From: Varroa destructor
Lineage: Eukaryota; Arthropoda; Arachnida; Mesostigmata; Varroidae
DNA: 64,000 nucleotides
Direction of reading: 5' to 3'
Assembly (NCBI RefSeq): GCF_002443255.2
Contig: NW_019211454.1
Coordinates: forward strand, 27,163,344 to 27,227,343
Part shown: positions 22,701 through 34,859 of the stretch, one piece after another
How positions within the stretch are numbered: the stretch's first letter is position 1
How the letters are laid out: each line of letters begins with the position of its first letter
The notes under the pieces: model-generated
What the model was told of the DNA's origin: nothing
What the model saw: only the letters and a program-made list of their open reading frames with translations
Database searches by the model: none
Program-made: the position numbers and the translations under genes

Positions 22701-25700
22701 CTCAAGCATCATCGGGACAATATAAAAACATCAGCGCCTCTTTCATTAGTTACTTGTACATACTATTCTGAGAATTGTCTTAATGAAACGAGATTTGTCG
22801 AACTTGAAGAAACTTTAATATTGATTTAGATATATCGTATTCTTTTCTTAAGAATGTTGGTGCTGTAGAGTTATCTAGTCAAGGTTCGCAGCTCTCACTA
22901 TCAAAAACGCGCTGCTTTGGAAGATCAGGAGCTTACATAACGTTCACATTATTTTGGGCGATGTTGGCATGTGAATTAGCTATTTAATCGGTTGTTTGGG
23001 TAAATCGTACAAGTTGGCTGTGCTTGAAAACTAGCTATAGGATAACGAGATGTAGACTGCGTGAGTTAAAATTCGTGAATAGGCTCGTGTTATTTTTGTC
23101 GTTGTTTTTCTTAGTAGCTCACGGCATTCGATTGGTACTAACGGTAGCGATGTATTGTAGCTTTTTTCCTCATTTTGGTACGTTGTACGTATACTAATAT
23201 GGAAATGGATGGATAGAACACCCATATTGGGACGGCTACATCTTCTTTCGATCCTTTATTGATATTTCTCTAGTCTAGATAGTTTGAAGATCCCTCAAGC
23301 TACACAAAAAAAGAAAAAGGCGATAAATTACGGAAAAATGAGATAAGAAAATTGCATGCATCGTATATACATTTTAGCTGTCTCATATTTAAGTCATCGG
23401 TTCGTAGCCAGCATCGGGCTTATCTAGCCTGTCTTTTTCCCTCTCATATTACGTACATAGAGAGGCCCAGGAGACTGAGCGTTCCACCGATGAGAGGTAC
23501 AAAATCCTGCCAAGCAAATTTTCCTAACCTCTGCTAGAGAAGTAATCCTACTCTAAAAGCGAAATGCTCGCAGCAGTTGTCTTTATTTTTTCTCAAACAT
23601 ATCCTTCTGTACGCGTGGAGGCTCATGTGTAGGAGAAACAGGGCGAGGAACCGAAGTGTGGGTGAGGTGGGTATGGACGAAGAAGCTTGCTGGTTCTGTG
23701 AAAAACAAAAGAATGGAGAGAGCAAAGCTAAGAAGTGCTTGAAAGAAGAGCAGACCGTTATGGGCAACACGAAAATGTTTAAAACATGAGAAAGTATGAA
23801 AAAAAAGGAGACCGAAAATAAGGGAAACTCGGCGATGGTGGAGCGGGAAACTTCGCAGCATGGGAAACACCGCCATGCAATTGGAACGACCGTCGGAGCT
23901 CTCTTCTAGGGCAGGAAGCCATCTAGCTAGGAGTTTAGTAGATTGTGGACTAGAGCATTTGGTCTATCGAATGTGGTCTGTCGCTTCAATCCGTGAGGAA
24001 AACAGAAATTTCTTGAAACGAGAAGAAAGGAAACGGATGGCGTCAATCTAAGGTTCGAAGATCACGTGGAGAACCTACATAAGTTAAAAATACTTCATAG
24101 AAACTCTTTTGGTGTTCTTCCACTCTGCTCATTTTTCCTTTTTATATGTGGAAATGTGAGATACCCACGAGTTAACGGGGTTGGTCTTCCTTTTTTACTC
24201 TCTGCAACCTTTGATGCGTCTTCACGCATATTTATTAATAATTGTTTATTAGCATTTAATATTAAAGATCCGCTTAGATAGTACGACCCTAGCAGTAGCA
24301 TAGTTGTTTTATCTGAATTTATTTTGTGTAAAAAAACGGAATAAAAGTGTCAAATAGATAATAAAGTAGATTTAAAGAAGGGCTGTGTCTGCCGCTATTG
24401 TTTTAGATAAAACGTTATTTAGATTCTCACTTGATGCGAATTCCAGTTATAGATGGTAAAGGTCTCTGTGTACAGAACGTTACTGATTTGTGCTAAATGA
24501 TGCATTCATCGACTGCAATATATGATACAAACTAATCAGTAGATTAGCTCTTATGAAAATACATAAAGTTTTCTTTCGAGTTTTATAGAAGTGAGTTCTA
24601 TGTTTCTTTGCGACGACTACACTTCCGTAACGTGTGATCACGATCTACGCTCAGACGGCTACTCAAAGACTTGTACTCACCGAAAGATTTTTGAGTTACT
24701 ATGACAATGATCTCGAAAGGGTGCTGTGTCAGTGTTAGCATCCTTGATGAAATGAAAAACTCTCGCATACATAGTTTTTATCGAATGTTGTTTCTATTTT
24801 TTGTCTATTAACAAATGCGATCGATAGTGAGCGCCACTTCATATTTCGTGCTAATATCCAAAAGAGTACACATGTTATCCAAAGTAATAGTTCAGTGAGT
24901 AGTTGTAAGAAGTGACACGATAATCTTGTATGATGGTTACCACCATAATTCCCTTCATTTATTTGAATCTTTTACAGCAGTCAGCCCTTTTAATAGAAAC
25001 TCTGTCGGGAAGCTCGTTCCGAAAGATTTCTAAGAATCTTTCGGAATACACATAGTGAAATTTCAGAAATGCACTTGGGGAGGGACCGTTCTCAGGGTGA
25101 TAATGAGAAAGGCACGCGAATATGGCGATACAACAGGGTACAGCGGATGAGTGCTTGCGGGAAATAACTTAGTTTCCTTTGAAAATTCCTCATCGAAGGT
25201 AACTTCTCAGAGGATCTGTGAAGGCCCACGGGAACTGCTTCGAATCGTATTCGAGTGCCAGGTGTACTCGCAGATAGTATGTTTCACAGACGCCACCATC
25301 GAGTAGCGTTTGCACCGGCCAAAGTCGTTCAAATCCTACAGGCTCTTTAAATGTTATTATACCGTATATGAATGCCATAACCTTTGAAAGCGTAACAACT
25401 TCCTCGAACGTCACATACTATATTATACATTATAAATCAATATACGCGTTGATACATCTCAATGCATTTAGTATGTGTTTATTAGACCGAACGTTAACTT
25501 CCGATGTGTTAACCCGACATGCCGTTTTGCAATAGAAAAACGTTGTAGAAACTGGACTACTGCCTGCCCCTCCGAACTGTTTATTTTAACTACCTTAGGA
25601 GACGCTCTATTCTGTATTCCTTAGCGCTAACATGACACTGTTATTATCACTAGACGTCAGTAAAATACAATTACACTAAAACACTGATCATTTAACGCCA

Positions 25701-26386
25701 TTGACACAGAACGCCAATGCGTTCCAAAGCCTAAAACCTGAATTTGTTTGAAAGGTTTTATAAGAAAGCTAACACTTCATAACGTCACTGCACATTTACT
25801 GTTCTGTCGAAAGTGGCTGGCCATTGAAATTCTTATTGGGCGACGACTGTAACGCGAGAGACGCACGCACTCATTTCGCTGCTTTCGGCAGTAAAAGATC
25901 CTGCCAATAGAGGATTTACTCTCGTGTATTCACGTTGAATTTATGCCACATAGCGCGTTCGAAACGCAGCGTTCTAGGAGTCGCTGGGAACACTCTCGAA
26001 CGATTATGATTACATCACGATTGCCTCGAAGCTTTATTCGCATTATTTTCGGAAATAGTTAATAATCAGGAATAACTATATCAATTTGTCGTCATTTCGG
26101 GGCAAACAACACGCTCCGTGAATGCCCTCAACGTCGCAAGTAGCTCCTATTGGCTCGCATTTGATGAGATTCAGTTGCGACAAGAGCTTGGACTAATTTG
26201 AATGTTGCTACTAAATGTTTAAGATAAACGAGTGAAGTAAACATTTTGTTCGTTAGAGGCGCTGTCAAGGGCTTTACGACTGCCTAGTCAGTCTAACAGA
26301 ACCATTGCATCCACTCAATATCTAATCGCTCCTAGAGATTTGCAGAGACCGGCGTTCAAAATCTGAACAAAGCTGAACAAAATCAG
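16726..26386. other. Long AT-rich stretch without a supportable gene
   Basis: Short frames (for example 19065-19280, 20768-21019, 21278-21490, 23577-23789, 24066-24301, 25190-25414) show no domain. Visible structure: a 10-base T run near 18231; ACATGT arms around a TA tract at 21283-21312; a purine-rich plus strand at 23610-23870; and a perfect 12-bp hairpin at 25017-25046. Everything else looks like neutral intergenic or intronic DNA. Confidence 0.5.
25017..25046. repeat. Perfect inverted repeat (12-bp stem, 6-base loop)
   Basis: TTCCGAAAGATT pairs exactly with AATCTTTCGGAA around TCTAAG. No T run follows, so it is not a terminator. It could be a palindromic MITE core, a transcript hairpin, or chance. 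Confidence 0.8.
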
Positions 26387-26800
26387 ATGCCTGCCGACCC
26401 GCCAAGACGACGGGTTAAAGTGGAAAGTTTGTTTATCTCGCTGCAGCTTCTGCTGCTGCTGCTGTTGTTGTTGTTGTTGTTGTTGTTGTTGACTCTATAC
26501 GCAGCGAGATTTGCGAAATCTCAGCGTGTAGCGCCCTCTCGTGGACGACGCACAGCCCCTGGGAACGATGTTGGCAACAACGATCGAAGCCGTAGCTTAG
26601 CATACAGACCTCTGTCCTGTCACGCAGAAGGATCAGATTTCACTTGTAAAGACTTACGTCTCAGAATCCTCTCTCCGGATTTCTATCGATGTGTGCGCAT
26701 CAGCGTTGCCGATTCCAAAACGAAGGGCAAGACGATGAATGCAGGCAACGACGTTCGCCGTGATTCATTCTTGTCTGTTCCAGTAGCAGTAGAAGTTTAG
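26387..26800 (+). CDS. Open frame with a 15-residue poly-leucine run, doubtful gene
   Basis: An ATG opens 137 codons. A basic start (MPADPPRRRVKVE) is followed by fifteen consecutive Leu, then a Ser/Arg-rich tail. The layout imitates a signal peptide or membrane anchor. However, the Leu run is simply the translation of the CTG/TTG triplet repeat, and the minus strand would read the same tract as poly-glutamine, a commoner protein repeat. No domain supports either strand. The GC-richer setting (26370-26800) may instead be a promoter or untranslated exon. Confidence 0.2.
   Translation: MPADPPRRRVKVESLFISLQLLLLLLLLLLLLLLLTLYAARFAKSQRVAPSRGRRTAPGNDVGNNDRSRSLAYRPLSCHAEGSDFTCKDLRLRILSPDFYRCVRISVADSKTKGKTMNAGNDVRRDSFLSVPVAVEV
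26450..26491. repeat. Compound triplet repeat (CTG)5(TTG)9
   Basis: Five CTG then nine TTG units without interruption. On the minus strand it is (CAA)9(CAG)5, the pattern of a glutamine tract that mixes both Gln codons. Confidence 0.9.
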
Positions 26801-27516
26801 ATAGGCGTTTGCCGATGGCATAGCGCAACCTTGCCAAGGAAATCAGCAAAAGACAGGAGCTTTCGTTATATTATCAGTTCTCTTTTTTGCGCCTGTTTCA
26901 CTGGCACGTTTTCAAATTACGTCCGCCGACAAATGTTTGATAAACGTTTATATCTTTCAATATTCACCTTTAACTGGTATTTACAAAAACCTCTTCGTTT
27001 TTCCATCCTAAGTGTCGCCACTCAGAAAACAAGCAACGTAAGCATACATCAGCTCAAGATGGTAATTATGATATTTTAGAGAAGTTTCAGAAGATGAAAA
27101 CACTTAATCGGAGTTTTCGGTAAGAATGGAAAGTAACCTAGTCTGTTGTTCAGCTTTCCCCAAGAAGTGCCTTGGCGCAGAGTGGCTACGCTTCATTTAC
27201 AAATAATGAGTTTACCTTGAGATTGAAGCCTTATAAACTTTCTAAGCTTTCTAGAAGATTTGAGAGACTGTCATTTAAAAAAAAAAATTGAATCGTAAAT
27301 CTCGTCACTTTTAGAAAAATATTAAAGGGATCAGTACGAAGTAGGAAGAACACTGAGCTAACAGCAAACTTTGCCCTCCAAACGCTTAGGATTCTGGTCA
27401 AAGACGCATTAGCATTAGTGCATAGTTCTGCCCGGTGCAGCTATGGGCATACACGAAAATTTCTGCTTGACACAGCAATTCCTGCCAGTGTTGTGCACGA
27501 ACAACCATCCGCGTCT
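26801..27516. other. AT-rich DNA, no gene seen
   Basis: An 82-codon frame (26831-27079, +) has no recognisable features. A ten-base A run lies near 27280. Confidence 0.4.
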
Positions 27517-27789
27517 ATGTGTTACGTCGCTTTTTTAGCCCCTCGTCTTGGCGCTGAATGTAACGCTATTCGATACCGTCCGCTTGGGAACACATTTTCA
27601 CATATAGATGCGGCACGGCAGGCTTGCGAAAGCGCAAAAAACCAAATACAGCCTCGCGGAAAAGAGATGCTACTCCGCACACGCTCACTGGCTGATGCAA
27701 AGGTTATAGAAATGCGGACACTCACCCGTGCACTCACAGATTCACATCGCCAACAACTGACCCGTCACCAACATCTCTTTAGAAGTTAA
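27517..27789 (+). CDS. Possible small helical protein or exon, unknown
   Basis: An ATG opens 90 codons to TAA, and the frame extends back to 27418 without a stop. The C-terminal two thirds are charged and predicted-helix-like (HIDAARQACESAKNQIQ, LLRTRSLADAKVIEMRTL) with reasonable codon pattern. No family is recognised, and the opposite strand is also open over 27522-27737, which weakens the call. Confidence 0.25.
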   Translation: MCYVAFLAPRLGAECNAIRYRPLGNTFSHIDAARQACESAKNQIQPRGKEMLLRTRSLADAKVIEMRTLTRALTDSHRQQLTRHQHLFRS

Positions 27790-28304
27790 AAAAAACGTTG
27801 TATACTGACAATGTTGAAGTTGTGCGCTGATCCAAGAGCACAACATAGTTGAGAGATAGGATGGCATCGAATAGGGAGGTGAACTAGGGGGATTCGCCTT
27901 CGAATCTCAAGGGAACGCGACACATGTCTTGGTGAACTTATCCCCAGCCATCTATCTGCTAGGTGCTTCTGCTGTCGCCATATAAACATACTTCTATGAC
28001 GGACATCCAAGCATAGCGACGACACGGTGCATGCGCATCTACACAAACATTTAGAACACAATGCTGTTTCTCGAACATGGGCAAAACGAAGCTGTAAGAC
28101 GTAATATAATGGAAGGAAGTCTTCTACTGACAGCGAGACATGATTGCTGACAACGGCGGATGAGCAGTGAAGTATCTGCAAACAAACAAACAAACGATAC
28201 TCTTGAGTTTCGTTATTTTTTAGATAATAGTAACAATCACACAGTATGCAAAGCGAGCCACTGATTTGACTAAATGCGTACGCTTTTATATATGTTTGGA
28301 TCAT
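27786..28304 (-). CDS. Longest minus-strand ATG frame in its region, unknown Cys-rich product
   Basis: An ATG opens 172 codons. The first 40 are AT-rich and unconvincing. Inside the frame, (TTTG)n ending in TTTGCAG at about 28180 makes a strong splice acceptor, so the real exon, if any, could be about 27786-28177. The remainder contains a Cys cluster (LCSKCLCRCACTVSSLC) and an Arg-rich tail. No domain is recognised. It overlaps the end of the plus-strand frame at 27517-27789. Confidence 0.25.
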   Translation of the reverse strand: MIQTYIKAYAFSQISGSLCILCDCYYYLKNNETQEYRLFVCLQILHCSSAVVSNHVSLSVEDFLPLYYVLQLRFAHVRETALCSKCLCRCACTVSSLCLDVRHRSMFIWRQQKHLADRWLGISSPRHVSRSLEIRRRIPLVHLPIRCHPISQLCCALGSAHNFNIVSIQRFF

Positions 28305-28845
28305 TACCTCTGGAGATCGAAGTCATCAAATGTTTTCTGCCTCACACGTACCGTGTCATGCTCAAAGTGGAACAATCATATGTCAAGCTGACAATCGTGG
28401 TTCTCGAGTGAACAGTGGGTGGATCCGATTTGTTAAGACATTTTCTTTAGCACTCAGTGATACCTGGTTAGCAGTCAAGGACATATTCGTTCGTCCACAA
28501 CGAAAGGCATGACATCAAACAGAAAGATAAAACGGAATAAAATAGCTTTAAACACTTTACCTTGTCGCTACCTGTCGTTCCAGGTATCGTTCTCATCTGT
28601 CTTTTTCGTACTTACCGTTCTCTACTTTCTCCCAGTTGCGCTGATAAGAGGAAAGATGCTTCGTCATTTTTATACTCCCTGTCGTTGCAGCGCGACAAAT
28701 CGCTTTAGGGTGACCTGTTACTTACCGTTAGGTTGATTCGTAGCACGCACTGAAAAGCTACATCCCGATCCGGCTTCTCAAACCAGCCGTGGAACGCGGC
28801 AGCGGTGGAAGCTCAGTTGGCTGGCAAGCAGCTCAAGGAGCCACG
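28305..28845. other. No convincing gene
   Basis: Two adjacent short plus-strand frames (28330-28512 and 28509-28736) carry no recognisable features. Confidence 0.4.
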
Positions 28846-29019
28846 ATGTGCTCACTGTGGCAAGAATTAATTCCTGGTTCACTTCTACGTTTTCGCAGAA
28901 TCGATTTAACGGCCGCGTACCCATCCAGCATAGCAGACCGTCGTCGGACCGCTAAAAGGATTTTCCAAAAGTTCAAAACATATTATCCCCATTCAAGCCC
29001 TTCATCCTTTAATCAATAA
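28846..29019 (+). CDS. Very small open frame, unknown
   Basis: An ATG in an acceptable context (GCCACGATGT) opens 57 codons to TAA. The frame reaches back to 28789. The sequence is protein-like (MCSLWQELIPGSLLRFRRID) and basic in its second half, with no recognised domain. It could be an exon fragment or chance. Confidence 0.22.
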   Translation: MCSLWQELIPGSLLRFRRIDLTAAYPSSIADRRRTAKRIFQKFKTYYPHSSPSSFNQ

Positions 29020-31935
29020 TAAGGCTTGTTCTCTTCCACATATAGAGAGTATCCGGTACAAATTGGGACAAAATCAGTCTTACAAAAGTTCCTAAAAAGC
29101 TAAAAAAAAAAAACCTCTTATAGTCTACATGGTTGATCCAATAGGCGATTGGTTCTTATCGCGCTTCTTTCATAGGCTCATCTTGAAAACAGCCTACAAT
29201 ATCTGCATAAAAAATCATTGATCACCAGAAATGGCTTTTGCTGCATCTTCTAATAATTCTTCAATCTGCCTAGCCTGATTCGTATTGTGGATCTTCTATA
29301 TTAGTGAATGTTCTAGATAATGCGAAAGCCGTACAACGACCAGAACTGACATAAACCGTGAACTTCATAATCTTCACCTGGACCGATAACGGTCAAACAC
29401 ACATTTTACATGAGAATGTGAACACAAGTTTATTTCGATATAATATGATGTGTGCATAGAGCTTTTATATGTATGGTATATTTGTAGGCCGTTGACAGCC
29501 GCGTGACAAAGCTGAATATGCGTGTATGTACAATTCAACGTAACTTCGGTACTCTCTATGTAACATCAGGAATTGGAAATGAATATTTGTTCGCCAAAGT
29601 GGCTTCCATCTTACTTCAGATACTGTGTGTGTTTAAAGAGTGAAGTTTCTATTCTTTAAGAAAAAAAAAAAAGAGGTCAATAAACAATTCTATGTTGGAA
29701 AAAATTACTATTTGTGTTGGCATATTACCTAGCAGAATCCTCATTGTGTTTAGGCATGAATAATTCGAAATTCGCAAACGTGTCCTATAAATAAAATACA
29801 CCGAGCCATTTTAGATAACGCACGTGCCTATTAGTAGCTATGTCTTATGCATCTTATTCGAAGTATACCAATTACTGAAGCAGATGAGCAATTATTATGT
29901 AGCAATAAATGATCGTCAGCATGAAAGAAGTACTTTTGAGGTTGTTTCACCTCGTAGCACAGCCGTTCAAACCTGTTCAGTTTTGAATGGCTTTAACACA
30001 GATCTTAAGAAACCTCTTATGAAACACTACAAGCCTTTTTCATCTGATTCCCTTGCAATAAAGTTCCAAATGACCCACAATTAGTAGCGTCTAAATAGAA
30101 AGATTGCCTTTGATTCAAGCGCATTTTTGCATTAATTCATATTATGACGATCACTAATTATCGTCTAATTTCACAGATCAACTGCAATCGATTGCCTAGA
30201 ATGCTACAATAGGTAATTTAGAAACCCAAAAAATAAAGTTAGAAGCGATCAAATTGCTAAATTAGGATTCGTTGACACTTAGTGAGTTACTCTAAGTACA
30301 GGCGTACACGGGCACGTGTTCCCCATATTTTTCAAATATTCCAGCAGCTGGACTCTCTAATATATATATATATATATAGATCTTCCCAATCTGCGTACGA
30401 TATCTTACGGACAGTGCCCGAGGTTCAAAGAGCGACGAACAAAGAACGCCTACCACTACAACTATGGCTGCATACAACCAACATAGCATATTTATGAAGA
30501 GATACTTTCCTCACGTTCTTTTTTGATACGTTTTCTTCCATCAACGGACCAACAATGCTATTGCTAAACGAGACGAATTTCCGGTGACATTTTTTCCAAA
30601 CTCTTTCCCCTACTATTCCTCAGTTCCCATTCACCACATAAAGCGCTGCAACGGAGAGTGACGGAAGTTAAAGTTTGAAAATTTTAAACAGCAGCTGGGT
30701 CGAGAAAATATCTACTAAATTCAACAATCAAACTGCAATGTAGAGTAGTAACTCAAGTCGAATTATGAAGTAACTATGGCAGCTGTCTATTATCACCGTT
30801 CAGATTTTTGATGAACCTCGCCTAGTTCAATAATGTATAGCACAGTTATTGTACCGACGTATAGAAACAAGAAAAAAATAAAATTTATAAATTCTGTTCC
30901 ACTGTTTTATATTTGACGCCAATTTGAAATGGATAAGGGCACTGACTGCTGGATTATGTTTCAGAATTTATCCTAGGCGAATGACTGCCCATTGTTTTCT
31001 ATTGATCAGTGTGTACTTATCTAGCACAGTATCCATTTTTCAGGTAATATATCGTGTACTGTTTCATCAACGGATTAAATACTTTCAAATAGAATGTTTC
31101 CTATTTTGTAAAAGTAATTTAGGGAAATTAACATTAATTCAAGTAGCAATTCAAATCCAAATTTTAAACTAGCCCTAAATAAAACAAGACGATTTCTCTT
31201 GCCTAGAGATATCCAAAAAAAAAAAATTTTTTGGTTTGAGACTTTCTCCCGGGGGCATTTGTCTCTAGAAAGAGCTAAGCTAAATTGAATAGGCACAAAC
31301 GCATAATCTTCTTTTCTCATAAACGATTTCTCCCAGATGGCCACTACTGCCCGTTTGGCCGCCGTATGTACGCCTGGGTGAATTAAAGAAGAGGCGTTTG
31401 GGGCGGGTATCTACAGGAGTCCTGCCTAGTGGTTGCATAGGTAGCCGTTAGCCGCAGCCGCCTGAGGGCTAGAATGAAGAAACGGAATGACTGAGCAAAC
31501 GCTGAAGTCCCTTCTCTCCTTACGCCGTTCCTGAAAGCCAAGTTTCGACGAACTCGGCTCTATGCTAGGTTTGTTGAATTAATCACTTCGCCTAACCAGG
31601 CCAACGGCCGAACGACCAGTCGACTCGCTGAGCGGGCGTTGAGTAGCATTGATGGGGCTACATACGTATGTGCACGATGGACGTAAATAGTAAGAGAGCT
31701 GGAGGGACAGCTAGCCAATGTCTACTGATGCCACTTAGCGCCAAAAACAAACGACGGAACGTTTCCTGCACAGTTGTCGATACATTGCTTTTCGCTAGAA
31801 CTCAGGTTTTCGTTTCTGGAACTCTAATCCTTCGTATTTTACAGGGACTGTACCTGCACACAGTTGTGCATTGACTGGATAATGTGCTCACACCGCGTCA
31901 AAAAAGCCGTCTTACTATCCTTCACGCCTTCACAG
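29020..31935. other. AT-rich DNA with microsatellites; GC-richer patch at 31345-31670
   Basis: A-runs lie near 29103 and 29660, (TA)10 is at 30359-30378, and a CCA12T6GG palindromic tract is near 31213. Frames at 29824-30084, 30282-30497 and 30924-31172 lack features. The patch at 31345-31670 is GC-richer without a long frame. Confidence 0.45.
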
Positions 31936-32138
31936 CGGTATTTTCAAGCAGCGGTAGCAACAACAACAACAACAACAGCAGCGACACTAACGCAAACAAA
32001 ACATCTGGCTATGATAGCTGCCAGGTGTCGTGGCAGGTTGTTCGTCTGCCTGTTCACGATGATGTCCTGTATGATGCATATTCCTGTTTAGAACAGAAAA
32101 CCCTTTCTTGTGTGTCTGCAAGTCTCTACGAACAGTGA
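31936..32138 (+). CDS. Possible Asn/Ser-rich exon
   Basis: A good acceptor (TATCCTTCACGCCTTCACAG) ends at 31935, and the frame is open from there to TGA at 32136-32138. The first codon is split by the intron. The product begins with a Ser/Gly/Asn run including six Asn encoded by the CAA-phase repeat (read as AAC), then a mixed segment with several Cys and acidic residues (YDSCQVSWQVVRLPVHDDV, SCLEQKTLSCVS). It could be the last exon of a gene whose upstream part was not found. No family is recognised. Confidence 0.3.
31958..31981. repeat. Compound triplet repeat (CAA)6(CAG)2
   Basis: Same unit types as 26450-26491 but in the opposite orientation, and in frame as Asn/Ser codons within the candidate exon at 31936-32138. 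Confidence 0.85.
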
Positions 32139-34859
32139 CATGAAAGCGCGGATCTAGATGCCTTGCACTGACTACCATAGAAAAGCAGCTAGCGGACCAT
32201 CTCTATAGCTGTGCATATATTCATATTGTTGCATGACTCACAAGCAGAAAAACAAGAAAGGCCTTAGCCATGTTTATGATGATTATTAGAGGCAAATATC
32301 TGAGAAATAAAGGAAGTACTCGAGCCTATAGCAGGGACCAGCAGTAAACCGCAGGGCTACTGCTATTTTCGTCACTATAATTGAGATCTAGTCCCAGATC
32401 TGGACCTCGTGGATTTGTACATCGATCAGAAATAATTTTGTGCTTCAGAAAGAAACACTATAACATTACCAATATTTTTCTTTTTAACTTAAACAATAAA
32501 TGAAGATGCATCTATGCTTTCTGGTGAGACGCAATGCCTATCGCTAGATAAATACAAAACGCTTCACGTTTCAAAGAAGTTGCCTGGACTGCTGATCTCA
32601 GCAAGTATTTTTAAGATCACATAAAATGGCAGGTATAGGAAAAGTAGTGCTACGATGTGCGATAACAATCACTGAAACAAGATAGGTTTCAGGAATCTTG
32701 CTAAATTCGACTTCTAGTTGGGGTCACGTGCCATGTGTTGGCTTGCAGAGTAACGACGACTAAGTTGACTAGCCAAATAAGCTATAACGAACGTCGTGAT
32801 GTAGTTAGTCACCAGAGCAGAAGCGTATGTGTATAGTATACAGGGGCCATCCAAGAAACATTGTCACCAACACCACCGTCACCGATGCAGTGTTGACTCA
32901 GCATAGCTGCTGTTGGCGTACAGGGAAGTTGGGAGTACAACTCCTTGGTGTGCTGGAATAGCAGACGTACATGAGTCAGTCATGCCTCGTTTTGTGTGCA
33001 CAGAATCTCTGAATGTCGGTACACATCTGTCCTGACTTTCTCAATGTGCGAAACGCTGGGACGCACCAGTGACAAAAACCTGGGCCTGTTGGTTTGTAAC
33101 GTTTTTGGTAAACGACGAAGTTCTACTTGGTTTTTTTTTGACTGACATGGAGTCGTCACAGGGAATGCAGAAGAAAAATGAATTTAGTTTTATCAAATAA
33201 TCATAAAAATAAGCAACTATTAACTAAAATATTTTTACCTACTGGAACTCTTTTTAGGACAAGGTTAAAAATAAAAAAAAAGCTACTGATTCTTCTTTAG
33301 CTAATGATGTATTTGCTGTTACTTTAAAACTGGCGTGTTCTACAGCTAAAATGCGTAGGAATCATCTATGTAAGCGCTTTTCAAGCCAATCAGTTGCACC
33401 AAAGCAAGGACAAAAATGTACACCCGTTTAGTACAGGAACTCCACTACGGATGCCCAGAAATGGTTACCAATTTCAACTCCATCCTTATCCACATCTGGT
33501 ACTATTCAGCCCATAAGCAATCCGACAGAAGTATGACTATTTTGATTTTAATCCCTTTTCTTCATCGAGTTCCGATAAGCCATGTGACCGCACAACAGAA
33601 TCCACCAAAACATGCCGACAGCAAACTCGCTCACTGCTCTAGAACCGGTCAAGTTATCCGACCAAAATTTGCTAGAAGTGTGGGTAATATATGTAGACTT
33701 TGGAATGAAAACAGTACCCTGTTTCAAATTGCTCGTATATTGTTGTCCTAAGCTCTGGACATGAGGCATATGACCCACGTAAACCTCTCACAGCAGCTTT
33801 TGGCCTCTATTAGTTTATACTAATCGTAGTTTAGCAGAGGGATGAAAAAAGCAAATGTCGTCGCTATCCCTTCAATGTCGAAAAATATCGATGGGAGCTG
33901 TTTTCGTTGATGAAGTCGTACATCGACAAATATAATCCGCATAACGAAAATGCTGCTTCTATCAAGCCCGAATATTTGTGTTCTGTTCTACTCGTTACTA
34001 TCAATGTAAATGCATAGTGAAAATAATACCAGCATATTCTGACAATGCTACCATTAGTTTCCACCGAAGGCGGTCTCCATTTGGTAAAAGATAAGTGTAT
34101 AGGAACATAGCTTATTATCAGAATGTACTGAAGGTTTTATCAAAGCTTATGCTAAAGCAAAAGTTTGCTTCGCTTGCGATCACTGCGATAGATGAAATCG
34201 ACATAACGAATTGTCAGAGTACTAATGGCGAAAGTCATTATATTTTTTTCCACACGACACTCCTTGTGTGTCGCGCACGTACAGATCAATAGTTCAGGTT
34301 TTTTGATACGTTTATCAACAAATCAACTTAGAACTTGATTTATTATTTATTAGGATACCTTTGTGAGATGCGGCCCTTGTAGATATTAAGATAAGTCGAC
34401 AAATGAGAAAAAAGATCTTACGTCCGTCTGAATAGCAGTTATAGTTGATTCCTATTCGCTAAGCTGCAACACACGTATTCAACACGTAGTTTAACACAGC
34501 AATACGCTATCTAATCGTCCCTTCCTTTAGCCTTGGCTAAGTTACGGCTAGAATATAATTACACTATATTTTTTTTATCTGTATTCAGATGACCTAGAGT
34601 TAGTGGCCCAGGACGCTGCCGTACGTGCATAAGTTCATCAATCGTTGTTAATGTCGTCTTTTCTTCTTGGATCTGAGTACCCTTTCGTGATCGGCGCTTA
34701 TTCTGCCGTCTATTTGCTGCTCTCAATAGGCAGGCGTTAAAATGACCATACGAACACCCACTATAACAACAACGACCACGACGCTTTTTGTTCCCTGGAA
34801 CAAGTTAAGTCACCGTTACCACTCTAATCATCATTGCAAATGTCACTACTTAGTTCGTT
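32139..34859. other. AT-rich DNA, no supported gene
   Basis: A 111-codon ATG frame (33416-33751, +) is the longest here and has no recognised domain. The opposite strand is open over 33548-33778. Nine-base T and A runs occur near 33130 and 33272. Confidence 0.4.

Noticed and set aside
24066..24301. Overlapping frames on both strands, considered as a possible organelle-derived insert
   Set aside because: No mitochondrial gene motif could be recognised and both strands are open.
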